From: Delphinus delphis
Lineage: Eukaryota > Chordata > Mammalia > Artiodactyla > Delphinidae
Length of the DNA: 64,000 bases
Direction of reading: 5' to 3'
NCBI RefSeq assembly: GCF_949987515.2
Contig: NC_082702.1
Coordinates: 51,553,600-51,617,599, forward strand
Both the position numbers and the translations under genes were made by a program. The notes below the pieces were generated by a model, which saw nothing but the letters and a program-made list of their open reading frames with translations, was not told where the DNA came from and made no database searches. Shown piece after piece: positions 54,291 to 64,000 of this stretch (the stretch's first letter is position 1; each line of letters starts with the position of its first letter).

Positions 54291-56320
54291 GCAACAATGA
54301 CTTTACAGTCATTTCTCTTCTGGTCCATTACACATTGACTTTATAGTTAACTCTCTCAAAGGGTTTACCCTTATATCTCAATGCTATTGGAAGTGTCTGG
54401 GGCTTCTCACCTACAGGTGTAGCATCAGGAACACTGGATATGGAGATGTAAATCAGCACAGATCTCTTGCAGCTCTAAAAACACTAAAACTTCATGATTC
54501 ACGTGACAGAAAGCCCACTCCTTTATGAGGCAGCTCTTACTGTTCCAATGAACTTCCAAAGCCAAAATGTTTTCTTCCGTTGTTTCAAGCCTGTATCCTG
54601 GGATAAAGCCAATGCCACAATCTATCAGCTCTCTGAAACAGCGATCACACTGAAAGTGGAGTCTGGTTCATGGAAGGTCCACTCAGGCCCAAGAAGAAGA
54701 GGCACTAACTGGTAAACACGCCCCTGCATCTTGACCCACAGCTTCCAGCCAACATGTGCACAGTGTCGACTGAAGTTCCCATTGACACAGACATCCCTCT
54801 CTCCATGTTCTCCCGAATTTCTGCTTTCTGACTCTGAGCCACGCCTTTCTTAGACATCTCCAGTTTCATTTTCCTGCTGTTACCTCAATGAGAACTTGGT
54901 TTTCTTTTCAGTGTCAGTATTTACAAGCAAACAACACAGCAGAGCGCATACATGAAAACAAACAGAGCCTGACCAAGCAGGGCTGAGGAGGGCAGGCTGC
55001 GGAGTGGGCAGTGCTCACTTCCCGGTCTCAGTGGCAAGCCAGGGCCTCAAATACAGCCTCAAGGAAAACTGAAAATTACTGCAAATCATGAAAGCCAAGG
55101 ATTGCTGACAGAGGGCCAGAACTGTGGATGTTAAATACCCAAAAGACTAAGGAATCTGTGTTTGGAGTTCAGAGTGGTACAATTCAGAGAGATGTTAACC
55201 AGAAACGTTACATTTTTTCTCCAGTCACTGCCTTGGACTATAGTCTGTTGATTTTCTAACCCTGTTCTCTTGGTAAACTTCTGGGAAGATTCCAAAATAC
55301 CTTGGTCACTTTCACTTACTAAAAGTTATGAGAAGTCCAGCCCACCTTGAAATGCCAAACTCACACCCACTTTGAAAGCCCTCTCCTTCCTCATCACTAG
55401 CTGGGCTTGTAGCTCAGGGACCTTGGAGGGGGGCTGTTTTCTTTTCACTCCTCCCTTCCTAGCACTCTGAAGGGACGAAACCCCGAAGCTGGTGCTAACA
55501 TATCTCCTCCCCGGAACTGAGGACTAAGGGGGAAATGGTCACTCGCCTGATGGTAGGGAAGCAACACGGTCACTCTGACGGTGTCTGAGGATTCTGTCCG
55601 CTACCGACTGCCCAGTGCTGTGGGGCAGTGGAAAACTCCATCCTGACCCCACCCGTCATCAAGGACCCTACAACAGACAGGAAGCTTTTGTTCCTGTTCA
55701 GCCACACTAAGGATCCCTGCCCCAACTCACCCCAGCCCAGAAGGGCAGCAGCACAAAGGCTGCTCCTCCTCTAACCCCACCCATGCCCTTTCCCGTGGAG
55801 CCAAGGAACCACTGAGGTCCCCTCCTGTGTGCCATGATGGTCACAAGGGCCTGGGATGGGCAGCTTCCTCAGCTCTGTTCTCGGGCCCCTCCTGACTTCA
55901 GAAATCTCCACAAGAAGCATCAGCCTCTACTCCCTATATCTAGACACACTCCCAAATTCAGCAGACACATGTTAATCTCCCCCAGGAATGCCCTCACCAT
56001 GGGCTCCACTCTGGCAAAATGACAGGCCAGGCTGGCCTGAAGGTTGCCAACTCTGTCACCATCCAGTGGATATGATAAGCCTATTTCTGCCTCTTGAAAG
56101 CATTCCCAGCTTTCGAGAGTGATATCCCTGAAGGTAACCCCTTACCTGGCTTTGGGGGAAGCAAAAGGAAAAAATTTTAAATGTGCTGTACTCTCAGCCA
56201 AACGCCCCTGACTGATAATGACCCCTGGGCTCTCTCATGGATGGGCTTCCTATAGCACCTGTGTTTCCAGCTCCAAGGCAACAGGGACAGCCCTCCTCGC
56301 CATGTCCTGTAACAGGAGTG
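54291..56320. other. No recognised feature
   Basis: About 2 kb of single-copy-looking DNA, GC-richer from 55380 to 56050. The frames of 60-73 codons (54494-54715, 55834-56022) match no family I know. I see no CpG island-like density and no convincing exon. Confidence 0.4.
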
Positions 56321-56323
56321 TGG

Positions 56324-56480
56324 CCGGTGCTTCTCATCTTAATGTACATACGAATCACCCGGGGATCAAAGGGCAGATGTTCATTCAGCGGGTCCAGGGT
56401 GGAGCCTGAGAGTCTGCATTTCTCACAAGCTCCCCGTGGTGATCTGCTATCACAGCCCTGCAAACCATACTTTAGAACCT
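56324..56480 (+). mobile_element. MER5A-like hAT-Charlie fossil
   Basis: The order 'cggtgcttctcatctt', 'acgaatcacccggggatc', 'gagagtctgcatttctcac', 'aagctccccgtggtgatc' and 'actttagaacc' follows MER5A: terminal inverted repeat, 'aatcacctggg', 'tctgcattt', then 'caggtgat', then the other end. It is non-autonomous, and the ends are degraded. Confidence 0.8.
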
Positions 56481-56529
56481 GGATTTCATTTTCTTCTCTC
56501 TCTTTTGGAGACCCAGGAAATCTCTTTAT

Positions 56530-56765
56530 TCTCAAACTCACTAGCACCTAACAGACACTGAGTGATTCATGTAAGGCAAACATTGTGCTCAGTGCGTCAC
56601 ATGCATCACACCATTTAATTCTCTCAACAGCTTTTTGAAACAGCTAGAAATCATTGTGTCCACTTTAAAGTAGGGGAAACTGGCCCTCAAAGGGGCTGAG
56701 CGTCTAGACTCAGGCTTCCAGATTAGCAGTCGACAGAGCTGGGACTTCCGTGCAGGGTGTGCACT
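56530..56765 (-). repeat. MIR, minus strand
   Basis: It has 'tgtgctcagtgcgtcacatg', 'catttaattctctcaacagc', 'ccactttaaagtaggggaaac' and 'agcagtcgacagagctggg', the reversed MIR. Confidence 0.8.
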
Positions 56766-56984
56766 CCTGAGCACTGCAGCCTGAAGGCGGCAGACCAAAC
56801 AACGATGATTACAGCACAGAAACTGAGACAAACAATTGGAGGGATGAGGAAACTTCATTAAGTGGTGCTTATATCAGACTCAAATGTCCCCGAGATGGCT
56901 GTCCCTCATAGGAGAACTGCAATATTGAGCTCCCCAAATAGTTCCAGAAGCGGCTGAGCACAGGTTACATCATGAATTCCATTA

Positions 56985-57405
56985 TTTCCCTCCTTGTTCA
57001 TTTACAGCCGCCAAGTTCAAGCAACCTCTTCTCTGTCAGGGGGGACCCCATGAATAATAGACATGTCATTTTTAACTGTCAACAACACACCTTGTAAATG
57101 GTGTATGCAGGCTTTTAAACCCAGAGAACCATTCTTCTGACATCATTTTTATACCACACTTTGCAATGAAACAAGAAAGGATCTGAAAAAAGCACATGGA
57201 TTAAACTACAGATTCACACTCACCCACATGCCTCGTCTGCATTTAATATTTCCTTGCGTTCTGCCTCCCCATCCCCCACTCTGATAACAAACGTCTGCTA
57301 TGGAGATAAGACAATTAAAATATTGATATTTTGGTGTTTTCAGTGGTTAAATAGACTAATCTTTCCCTGTGACAGTTAGTTTATGGAGTCGGGATCGCTG
57401 TCCTT
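56985..57405. promoter_or_regulatory. Candidate conserved non-coding element
   Basis: A repeat-free block with 'gaccccatgaataatag', 'ctgacatcatttttatacc', 'ggattaaactacag' and paired 'atgtcatttttaactgtca' text. It has the low-CpG look of old constrained DNA, but that is only an impression. Confidence 0.28.
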
Positions 57406-57790
57406 CATTCCTACTTGTAAGCGACACTGGGATGATTAAGGAAAACAAACTGTTTCCTTGCAGCAGGACGCTGGCTACTCGTAGGTTTTGACTCTGGGTT
57501 TGGACAAGGTGAAATGAATTTCCCATTCACCTGTGATGAAAGGGCATTTATCCTAAGACATAATCTTGTCACGAATGTGCATGCCTCCACACAAAGTAAA
57601 TCTTTAGGTCTATTTGTCAGGTGATACAAGAGTATTATATCACTGGAAAAACAAACAAATCTGTAACTACTCCACAGTCCATCAGTAAGGGACTCAGCAA
57701 ACACCAGGCACGCTGTGAGGACTTAACCAAAACCGAAATTTAATTAATAAGTAATTAACATAAGGAAATGGAGTATTCTTGATTATCTTC
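57406..57790. other. No recognised feature
   Basis: Unique-looking DNA. The 97-codon minus frame at 57411-57704 has no domain I recognise. Confidence 0.4.
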
Positions 57791-57792
57791 TT

Positions 57793-58068
57793 TTGAAATG
57801 TTTTTATTTTGGAAACTTTCAAATATATACAAGAGTAAAGAGGATAGTATAATGGCCTCCATATGCCCACCAGTTTCAATAATTTACTGACTCAGGGAAA
57901 TTTTAATTTATACCCCACTCTCTTCCTTTCCACTTTTGGATTTTTGTGAAGTAAATTTGAACATTGTATTGTTCTATGCATTAGTCTCAATTATCTTCTA
58001 AATATTGTTCAAGTAGATTTTCTCACCTCCATCCCCACTACCCTATCTTTGTTCAGACTCTTAATACC
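57793..58068 (-). repeat. Ancient L1 3' remnant, minus strand
   Basis: It shows 'gtttttattttggaaactttc', 'aagaggatagtataatggcc', 'tccatatgcccaccagtttc' and 'gtgaagtaaatttgaacattg', the reverse complement of an L1ME-type 3'UTR. Confidence 0.7.
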
Positions 58069-58520
58069 TGTCTTGGTAGATTGACTAGTGGCCCCAAAAA
58101 ACATGTCCAAGTCCTAAACCCTGGCACCTATGAATGTGACCTTATTTGGAAAAAGAGTCATTGCAGATGTGATTAAATTAAGGATATCAAGATGGGATCA
58201 TCTTGGACTTAGGCTGGGCCCCAAATCCAGCACCAGTTGTGCGTATAAGAGAAGTGCAGAGGAAGATTTGAGACGCACAGACACACAGGGGAGAAGGCCA
58301 CGTGAAGCCAGAGGCAGAGACTGCACGGGTGTGGCCCCAGCGTCAAGGGACACCTGATGACACCACAAGCTGGAAGAGGCAAAGGACTCTCCCTTAGAGC
58401 CTTGAGAGAGTGTGGCCCTGCCAACACCTTGATTTTGGACTTCCGAAGTCCAGAACTGTGAGACCATAAATTCCTGCTGTTTTAGGCCACCAAGTTTGTG
58501 TCTCATCTCGTCTCTAGAAT
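58069..58520 (+). mobile_element. MLT1-like MaLR LTR, plus strand
   Basis: It starts near 'tgtcttggtagattgactag' and follows the MLT1 order: 'gaatgtgaccttatttgg', 'gtcattgcagatgtgatt', 'ggagaaggccacgtgaagcc', 'ccttgattttggacttcc' and 'agaactgtgagaccataaatt'. It ends near 'ccaccaagtttgtg', a little short of the canonical end. It belongs to a different MLT1 subfamily from the copies at 13909 and 35494. Confidence 0.88.
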
Positions 58521-58529
58521 GAGGACATG

Positions 58530-58625
58530 AGTACTGCCGACCCTACAGATCACTGTGAGGATAAACGACCTCCTGGACATACAGTGCCTAGAACAGAGCA
58601 GGCACTCAAAAATGGTAGCTATTTG
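58530..58625 (+). repeat. MIR 3' end fragment
   Basis: It has 'tgaggataaacgacctcctgg', 'agtgcctagaacagagcagg' and 'cactcaaaaatggtagct', the MIR 3' end. Confidence 0.75.
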
Positions 58626-59090
58626 TATCAATCAGGAATCTTTCTGTCGAGAAACAAATTTAAATGTACTAAGGGGAAAAACAAGAATTCACTGTTTGTA
58701 TAATGGAAAACTCTAGGATACAGGGGCCATCAGACACAGCTGAATTAGGGGCTCAAATAATTTCACTATTCTGGAATGTCTCTTTTTCTCCATTTCTCAG
58801 CTCTTTTATTCTCTAAGTCGGTTTATTCTCTAGCTAACTTGTTCTACATCATGATTGCTAGAAATTCCAAGCTTGGTGACATATGTAGCTTGGTGGCTAC
58901 AGGGAGGAAGAACACCTCCTTCCCAACGATTGTGGCAAAAGGCACAGAACTGAGTCTCATTGGATTGTCTTAGGTCACCAACCCCTCCCTGAACCAACCA
59001 CTGTGATGAAGGGATTGGGTCTGTTGATTGCTAATCCCTGGAAGCTGGGTTGGCTCCAACCAAATGAGAACAGAGATGGGGTGGCTTATA
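58626..59090. repeat. Ancient dispersed repeat, family unassigned
   Basis: The text 'acaagaattcactgtttg', 'agggaggaagaacacctcc', 'caaccactgtgatgaaggg' and 'ctggaagctgggttggctcc' fits the same old dispersed family as 1720-2000, here with a longer 3' part. Confidence 0.45.
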
Positions 59091-59745
59091 CAGGAAAAAT
59101 GAGGTTCTGCTGCCAGGAGGAGGAGTGGATTCTGGGCAGAACAACAGACGTCCACTCACCATGAATCTTTTGTGTTCTCGCGTTCTAAGCAGACAGGGTT
59201 CCCTGGCCGGCCGCCCCCCAACCATGGCTTCCTCCAGCCCACACCCACTGCCATTTTGTTTTACAGATTTCTCTGAGCCTAAGAGGGCACGGGCCACACA
59301 CCTCCTCCCAGCTACTGCACAGCTCAAATTAGTCAGTCCATGGGCCCCTTCTGAGGCATATCAGAGACCAGCTGTGCAAGGACCTGTCACCTTCTTGTCA
59401 GCGAAAGTTTTCTGTCCAAAGAACTTTCGTCATCACTCCTTTCTCAAGTAGCTGGATGTCACTTGAAGAGACAGCTGAAGTCACTCACAATGGCTGGTCT
59501 CAAATCAGCGCTCACTGGCCTTGTCAGAGAAAGCCTCACCCCGCAGCGAAAACTGTCACTGATCATGTTTAGATATGTAAGCAGAGGTATTAGATTAGAA
59601 GAGAGAATGCACGAGATAGGAGTTTAAAAGAGGCCAAGTTGCAAGGGAAATCTTAATAGGAAGAAGTGAAGGCTTACAGCTGGAGGTAGTGGGGGGCATC
59701 TTATTCCAAAACCCAATTTATACTTCCCATCAAAACCAGCAAGTG
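59091..59745. other. No recognised feature
   Basis: Unique-looking DNA. A 108-codon plus frame at 59125-59451 and a 98-codon minus frame overlap it; neither is recognisable. Confidence 0.4.

Positions 59746-59748
<3 letters not shown>

Positions 59749-59788
<40 letters not shown>
59749..59788. repeat. (AC)20 microsatellite
   Basis: An uninterrupted run of about 20 AC units. Confidence 0.98.
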
Positions 59789-59789
<1 letters not shown>

Positions 59790-60080
59790 AACAGCCAATA
59801 TGTATTCGCAACCTACCTCACAGAGAGGATACACATTACACTGACCAACACGCTTTATAAATACCTGAACCTTGACACGATATCAGTGGGTAGTTGCTTT
59901 AACCAGATTATTATAAATGGATAGTTTTCACCTTCATATCAAAATGCTGCTAAATAATGTCAGAAAGTAAATATTCACTCAGGAAACTCAATTTTCTTTT
60001 AGAGTAAAAAAGGAGAAAGAAGCCACATACTAATCAAATTGTATTTGTTGCCTTTCTCTGCATATGCTCCTTATTTAGGG
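59789..60080. other. No recognised feature
   Basis: Unique-looking AT-rich DNA. Confidence 0.4.
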
Positions 60081-60275
60081 CAGGGCTTCTCAGCCTCAGC
60101 ATGGCTGATATTCTGGGCTGGATAATTCTTTGCTCAGGTCGGGGTGGGGACTATCTTGTGCTTTGTAGGATGTTTAAGAGCATCCCTGGTCTCTACCCAC
60201 TACATGCCAAGAGCACACCCCACTTATTGCCAAATGTCCCTTTGGGGCAACACTGCCCTTGGTTGAGAACCACTA
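60081..60275 (-). mobile_element. MER20-like hAT-Charlie fossil, minus strand
   Basis: On the minus strand it reads 'tagtggttctcaaccaaggg', 'gggacatttggcaataag', 'tgtagtgggtagagaccag', 'ggatgctcttaaacatcc', 'aaagaattatccagcccag' and 'ctgaggctgagaagccctg'. This is MER20 from one inverted end to the other. The flanking 8-mers ATTTAGGG (60073-60080) and ACTTAAGG (60276-60283) agree at 6 of 8 positions, as expected for an old hAT target duplication. Confidence 0.92.
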
Positions 60276-60489
60276 ACTTAAGGCCTCTGATAAACGCTAC
60301 TTTTAATATTACTATGGTAGAATAATTGGCTAATTATTAGTTAATATGCACTGGCTGGAGATGAATGTTGTGCTTCAATTTGGGGTAGCTTCATTTTGGA
60401 CTTCTATTGCTGTTCATCAATGTATTTAGAGTTAAAACACTGATTGTATCCATAGCCTTTAGGTGGCTCACAGTCATTTCTGCAACTGG

Positions 60490-60745
60490 TCTGTGAGAAA
60501 GCAGTATAGGTAGAAGACAGCTTAGACTTCCAAAGCAAGCAGATCAGGTTTGAATCCAAATGTGGCGGCACATTTTGGGGCTAGTGTCTTATAGTCTCTG
60601 TATTTGAGTTTTTGCCAATGTAAGATGGAGATTATAGTAGTTATCCTACAAGGAACTTTTGAGTATTTTATAAAAATAAAGGTATTTAGAAAACACCTTC
60701 AAGAAGGTACAAACACACGATGGATGCTCAGTAAATGTTGGTCTA
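60490..60745 (+). repeat. MIR, plus strand
   Basis: It has 'agcagatcaggtttgaatcc', 'ttttgccaatgtaagatgg', 'agattatagtagttatcctac' and 'gatggatgctcagtaaatg', forward MIR head, core and end. Confidence 0.8.
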
Positions 60746-61955
60746 CCCTAAGAATGTACTTTGCTCTAAAAGGGTCTTACCCTTTGGTTAAAAACAAGTC
60801 CAGGTTTCCTCTGTGAGAGGATTAATCAAGCTAAGTAAAGTGCAATGACAACGCTGCTCTGCTTGTATAGCTCTTCATTTTTCATGGTGTTTTAAGTTGC
60901 CTTTCTATTCTCCAACTATTTGTCTTTATCAAATCCTTATGTATTTCTAGTGTCTCAAGAAAGTACCAAAGACTTTCTCCCCCCAAAAAATATCTCTTTT
61001 CTGGAGACTTACATCCTTCTGTTTCAATCTAAATAAATGGAGCAGTAGGAACATAGCCTAATACATGCCAGGACTTTCACTACTCTTCTAAGGTGGATCC
61101 ATTGTTTCCTGGGTCCCTTAGATTCCCCCCTATTTTGCTCCTGTGTATCCTGTGTGAGAGGCTAAAATTTAATACATATGCAACTGTGAAAATTGTGAAG
61201 ATAAATCAAATTGTATGAAATATAAGTATAAAGACCTAAAACTATATTTTTAACAAATAGATCCAAAAATCACACAACCAAGGAAGGCCAAATACAAAAT
61301 CATTACCATAGGAGGCCACGTATTTATTATAAAGGTGCTGCCACGGCCCAAAGCACATTTATCCTTTCCTTGGAATATTCTTTCAGATTCTATGTTGCAT
61401 GCTTTAGAAACCTTCACAAGGGGAGAAAGATCTGATTTGAGAAACAATCAAAAGTTCGAAAGCCAAGTGAGATGAAGAATGAAGGTGTTAACTCGGGACT
61501 TTCTTCTGTGATGGGGAATTCATAAGGTTACTTCCATACCACACTTCCATTTTCTACCATAGAATACCTAACCTGGGGACCACAGACATTGGGCTTTGAC
61601 CAAATTAGAGAGATGAGACGAATCATAGGAAAGCATGAGTGTTCTTTAAAACATAGTGGTTTCTTTTTTTTTTTTTTAATTCACTTGCATGCTACTCCAT
61701 AAAACATAATTGTAACATAAACATTTTTTCTGAGTTTTTTGAATCATATTTGAGGTCAAGAAAGATACAGAGCATATGATACCATATAACCTTTCATGTA
61801 ACTCCTGGCAGGAGTCATCACTCAGACTGAAAAGCACACAGTAAGTCAAGGAAAGAGAACTAAGAACTAGCAGTCTGCACACAGAGTCCAGCTGATATCA
61901 GAGCACAGTAATTTGTAGAAGAGCTGGTCATCCTCTAGCTGCACTAACTCCCTTG
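60746..61955. other. No recognised feature; T tract at 61663-61678
   Basis: About 1.2 kb of unique-looking DNA with a run of about 15 T. No family, RNA gene or meaningful ORF seen. Confidence 0.4.
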
Positions 61956-61957
61956 GG

Positions 61958-62725
61958 ATATTATGCATGCTTCTGGCTTTAAATACCATCTATATCCTGG
62001 CAACTCCCAACTTGATATTTCTAGCTCAGACCTCTCTCCTGTAACCTGCTCTACTCTACCTACTCAACATCCCCACCTGAAATCCTAATTAGACATCTCA
62101 TATGCCACGTGTCCAAAAGCAATCCCCAATCTTCAACCCCAGGTCTGCTCCCATAACCCTCCACCTCTCAAATGATGGCAGCCCATCCTAGCAACTGCTC
62201 GTGCCAAAGCCTTGGAGTTATCCTTTTTTTCTCTCCTTCTCAAAGACCTCACATCCAGTCCGGCAGTCAATCCAGTTGGCTGTAACTTCACAGTATGTCT
62301 AGAATTTGATTACCCCTCCCCACCTCCACTGCTGCCACCAAGAACCAAGCTGCAATCCTCTCTATAGCAGTACTGCACAGCGCATGACTTCTGCCTTTGG
62401 CCTTCTGCAGAGACTTCTCGTTACAGCAGCCTGAAGAGGCCTTTCAAAACCTGTGTGAGATCAAGTCACTCTGGTCAAGATGCTGTAGCTGTGCCCTGCT
62501 CGCCCACCTCACTCAGAGTAAAATCCACGCTCCCTGGAACGTCCTGACATGGTCTGCACTCTTTCCTAACCTCTCTGGCCTTCCTTCCTACCGTCTTCCC
62601 CCATCAGTGCTCCACTCCAGCCACTGCCCTCCTCGCTGTTCTTTGAACATGCCAGGTACACTCTCTCCTTAGGGCCACTTGAGGACTGTTCCCTTCGCTT
62701 TAATCACTTGTCAAAAGTGATGCTG
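61958..62725 (+). repeat. L2-type LINE remnant, plus strand
   Basis: The order 'gaaatcctaattagacatctc', 'acgtgtccaaaagcaatccc', 'ccttggagttatccttttttt', 'ccccacctccactgctgcc', 'tgagatcaagtcactctggtc', 'cactcagagtaaaatccacgc', 'ccagccactgccctcctcgc' and 'gaacatgccaggtacactc' mirrors, on the plus strand, the long L2 end seen reversed at 10323-11330. The family name is given with moderate confidence; the correspondence between the two loci is clear. Confidence 0.65.
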
Positions 62726-62954
62726 AAGTAACTACACATGGGGTCATGGTTGAATAATCACAACATTAACATTTATATACTCTTTGCAGTTTGCAGAGGA
62801 AGTTGGTAGCCCAGGAAAACAGGGGTGAGATGAGGAAATGCAGATTGTGAGGATGACAAATATCACACTCAGAGGGGAGGGAAGGAACAGAGTAGGGCAG
62901 GGATGGGGGTTATGGTCAGGAAGGGCTATTTCCAACCAATTAAAAACACTAACA

Positions 62955-63168
62955 GGGGCTTCCCTGGTAGCACAGTGGTTGAGAGTCCGCCTGCCGATTC
63001 AGGGGACACAGGTTCGTGCCCCAGTCTGGGAAGATCCCACATGCCACGGAGCGGCTAGGCCCGTGAGCCATGGCCGCTGAGCCTGCGCGTCCGGAGCCTG
63101 TGCTCCGCAACGGGAGAGGCCACAACAGTGAGAGGCCCGCGTACCGGAAAACAAACAAACAAACAAAC
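62955..63168 (+). mobile_element. CHR-2-type SINE with (CAAA)n tail
   Basis: It shows 'ggggcttccctggtagcac', the A box 'gtggttgagagtccg', the B box 'aggttcgtgccccag', 'ggctaggcccgtgagccatg' and 'agaggcccgcgtaccgg'. The tail is CAAA units rather than pure A. The 13-bp direct repeat AAAAACACTAACA lies at 62942-62954 and 63169-63181. Several CpG-to-TpG/CpA type changes (for example 'tagcac' for 'ggcgc') make it look slightly older than the copies at 49619 and 53575. Confidence 0.96.
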
Positions 63169-63334
63169 AAAAACACTAACAAATGAAAATAGTAGAACTA
63201 ATCAATAAAACTGATTAATAAATAGATCAAGGAAAGTTCTAAAAGTATTTTGAGTTCTTAGTAAAAAGGCATAAAATGAGAATTAAGTATTTTCAGAACA
63301 TAAAACATAAATAGCTAGTATCGTATGAAAAAAA

Positions 63335-64000
63335 AATTCACCTTGAATGGTGATCAAAACATGCTGATTGAAACAAAAATAAAATACTACATTTACATAT
63401 TATCATAAGAAAGATAAAAATAACAATATACCATGACTCGGGGAGTGTAGTAAGACAAACACCCTCATGCTCAAGGTACAATATAAACTGGAAGATACTT
63501 TCAAAAAGAAATTTATAAAATGAATCAAGACCATTAAAACATTCATACGCTTTGGCCAGGAATTCTAGGAATCTGTGCCAAGAAAAAATCAGAAATGTGG
63601 GCAGAGATTTATGTAAAAAGACGCAGTATGATGGAAAACTTTTTTAAAAAACAAAAATATTATAGTGATTATATATGGCATGTCTATAGAGCAGAATGTT
63701 ATGCAACCATCAGTAATTGCATTCACGTAAAATGTTAATGACATGGGAAATGCTCATGATATAAGGTCACATGAACAAAGATAGGGACAATGCCATCTAT
63801 GACATCTGGTATAAACTAACATAAGAATTAATTTCAAAGCAATTCAAGAGTGGATTTTTTTCTCTCATTTAATCGCTATTTGATTAGGGTTATCAAAAAC
63901 CAGTTTATTAGTTTATTTTAAGAAAAGCAAAAATATAGCCACTTTTTTCATGCAGAGAGAAATGAATGGTATGTTGGAATTATATAATTTTAGAATGGTT
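63335..64000 (+). repeat. Ancient L1 3' remnant running off the window
   Basis: It has 'atttacatattatcataag', 'catgctcaaggtacaatataa', 'cattcatacgctttggccagg', 'aattctaggaatctgtgcc', 'tgttatgcaaccatcagtaa' and 'gacatgggaaatgctcatga'. These are the end of ORF2 and the 3'UTR of an old L1M/HAL1-type copy. Confidence 0.7.

Noticed and set aside
1..64000. CRISPR arrays, operons, phage or bacterial mobile systems
   Set aside because: The sequence is a repeat-rich mammalian intergenic or intronic region. The only periodic repeats are microsatellites.

Overview
The window is mammalian nuclear DNA with no recognisable protein-coding host gene. The dispersed repeats identify the lineage. There are tRNA-Glu-derived CHR SINEs of two types: a long CHR-1-like form at 10859-11191, and the short form with the 'GGCTGGGCCCGTGAGCCATGG' type body at 13375, 49619, 53575 and 62955. 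L1 elements carry an artiodactyl/cetacean-type 5'UTR and 3'UTR. No BovB, Bov-tA (ruminant) or PRE-1 (pig) element was recognised. Together these suggest a cetacean, and the abundant short CHR-2-type SINE fits a toothed whale. The species call is inference from repeat families, not from a gene.

Layout. 1-34,500 is old, mostly unique-looking DNA with many decayed MIR and L2 fragments, ancient L1 pieces, three MLT1-type MaLR LTRs or LTR ends, two SINEs, short microsatellites and several AT-rich stretches that look like conserved non-coding candidates (about 0.7-1.2, 8.4-9.1, 25.7-26.0, 27.8-28.1 and 32.5-32.9 kb). 34.5-37.9 kb holds an L1 remnant on the minus strand, an MLT1 LTR with an intact 5-bp target duplication, a short L1 piece, two perfect palindromes and a probable solo class I-type LTR. 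37.9-49.0 kb is an L1 block, all on the plus strand. It contains a 5' fragment of one L1, abutted by a near-complete second L1 (5'UTR, ORF1, ORF2, 3'UTR) that is itself split by a tiny younger L1 tail, and then an ancient L1 with a GGAA microsatellite grown inside its ORF2. 49.0-64.0 kb returns to MIR/L2/MLT1/MER5/MER20 background. It includes a clear three-layer nest at 52.6-54.3 kb (SINE in L1 in MIR), a 42-unit CA repeat and a final SINE.

Nothing here works as an operon or pathway. The long open frames are pieces of L1 ORF1 and ORF2, disabled by stops, frameshifts and an insertion, although the endonuclease frame still shows all the catalytic positions I checked. The most unusual non-repeat signals are a near-perfect 51-nt hairpin at 33597-33647, a 23-bp palindrome centred on an AP-1 site at 36722-36744, a run of four small hairpins at 19284-19374, and a homeodomain/POU-type palindrome cluster at 8646-8674.
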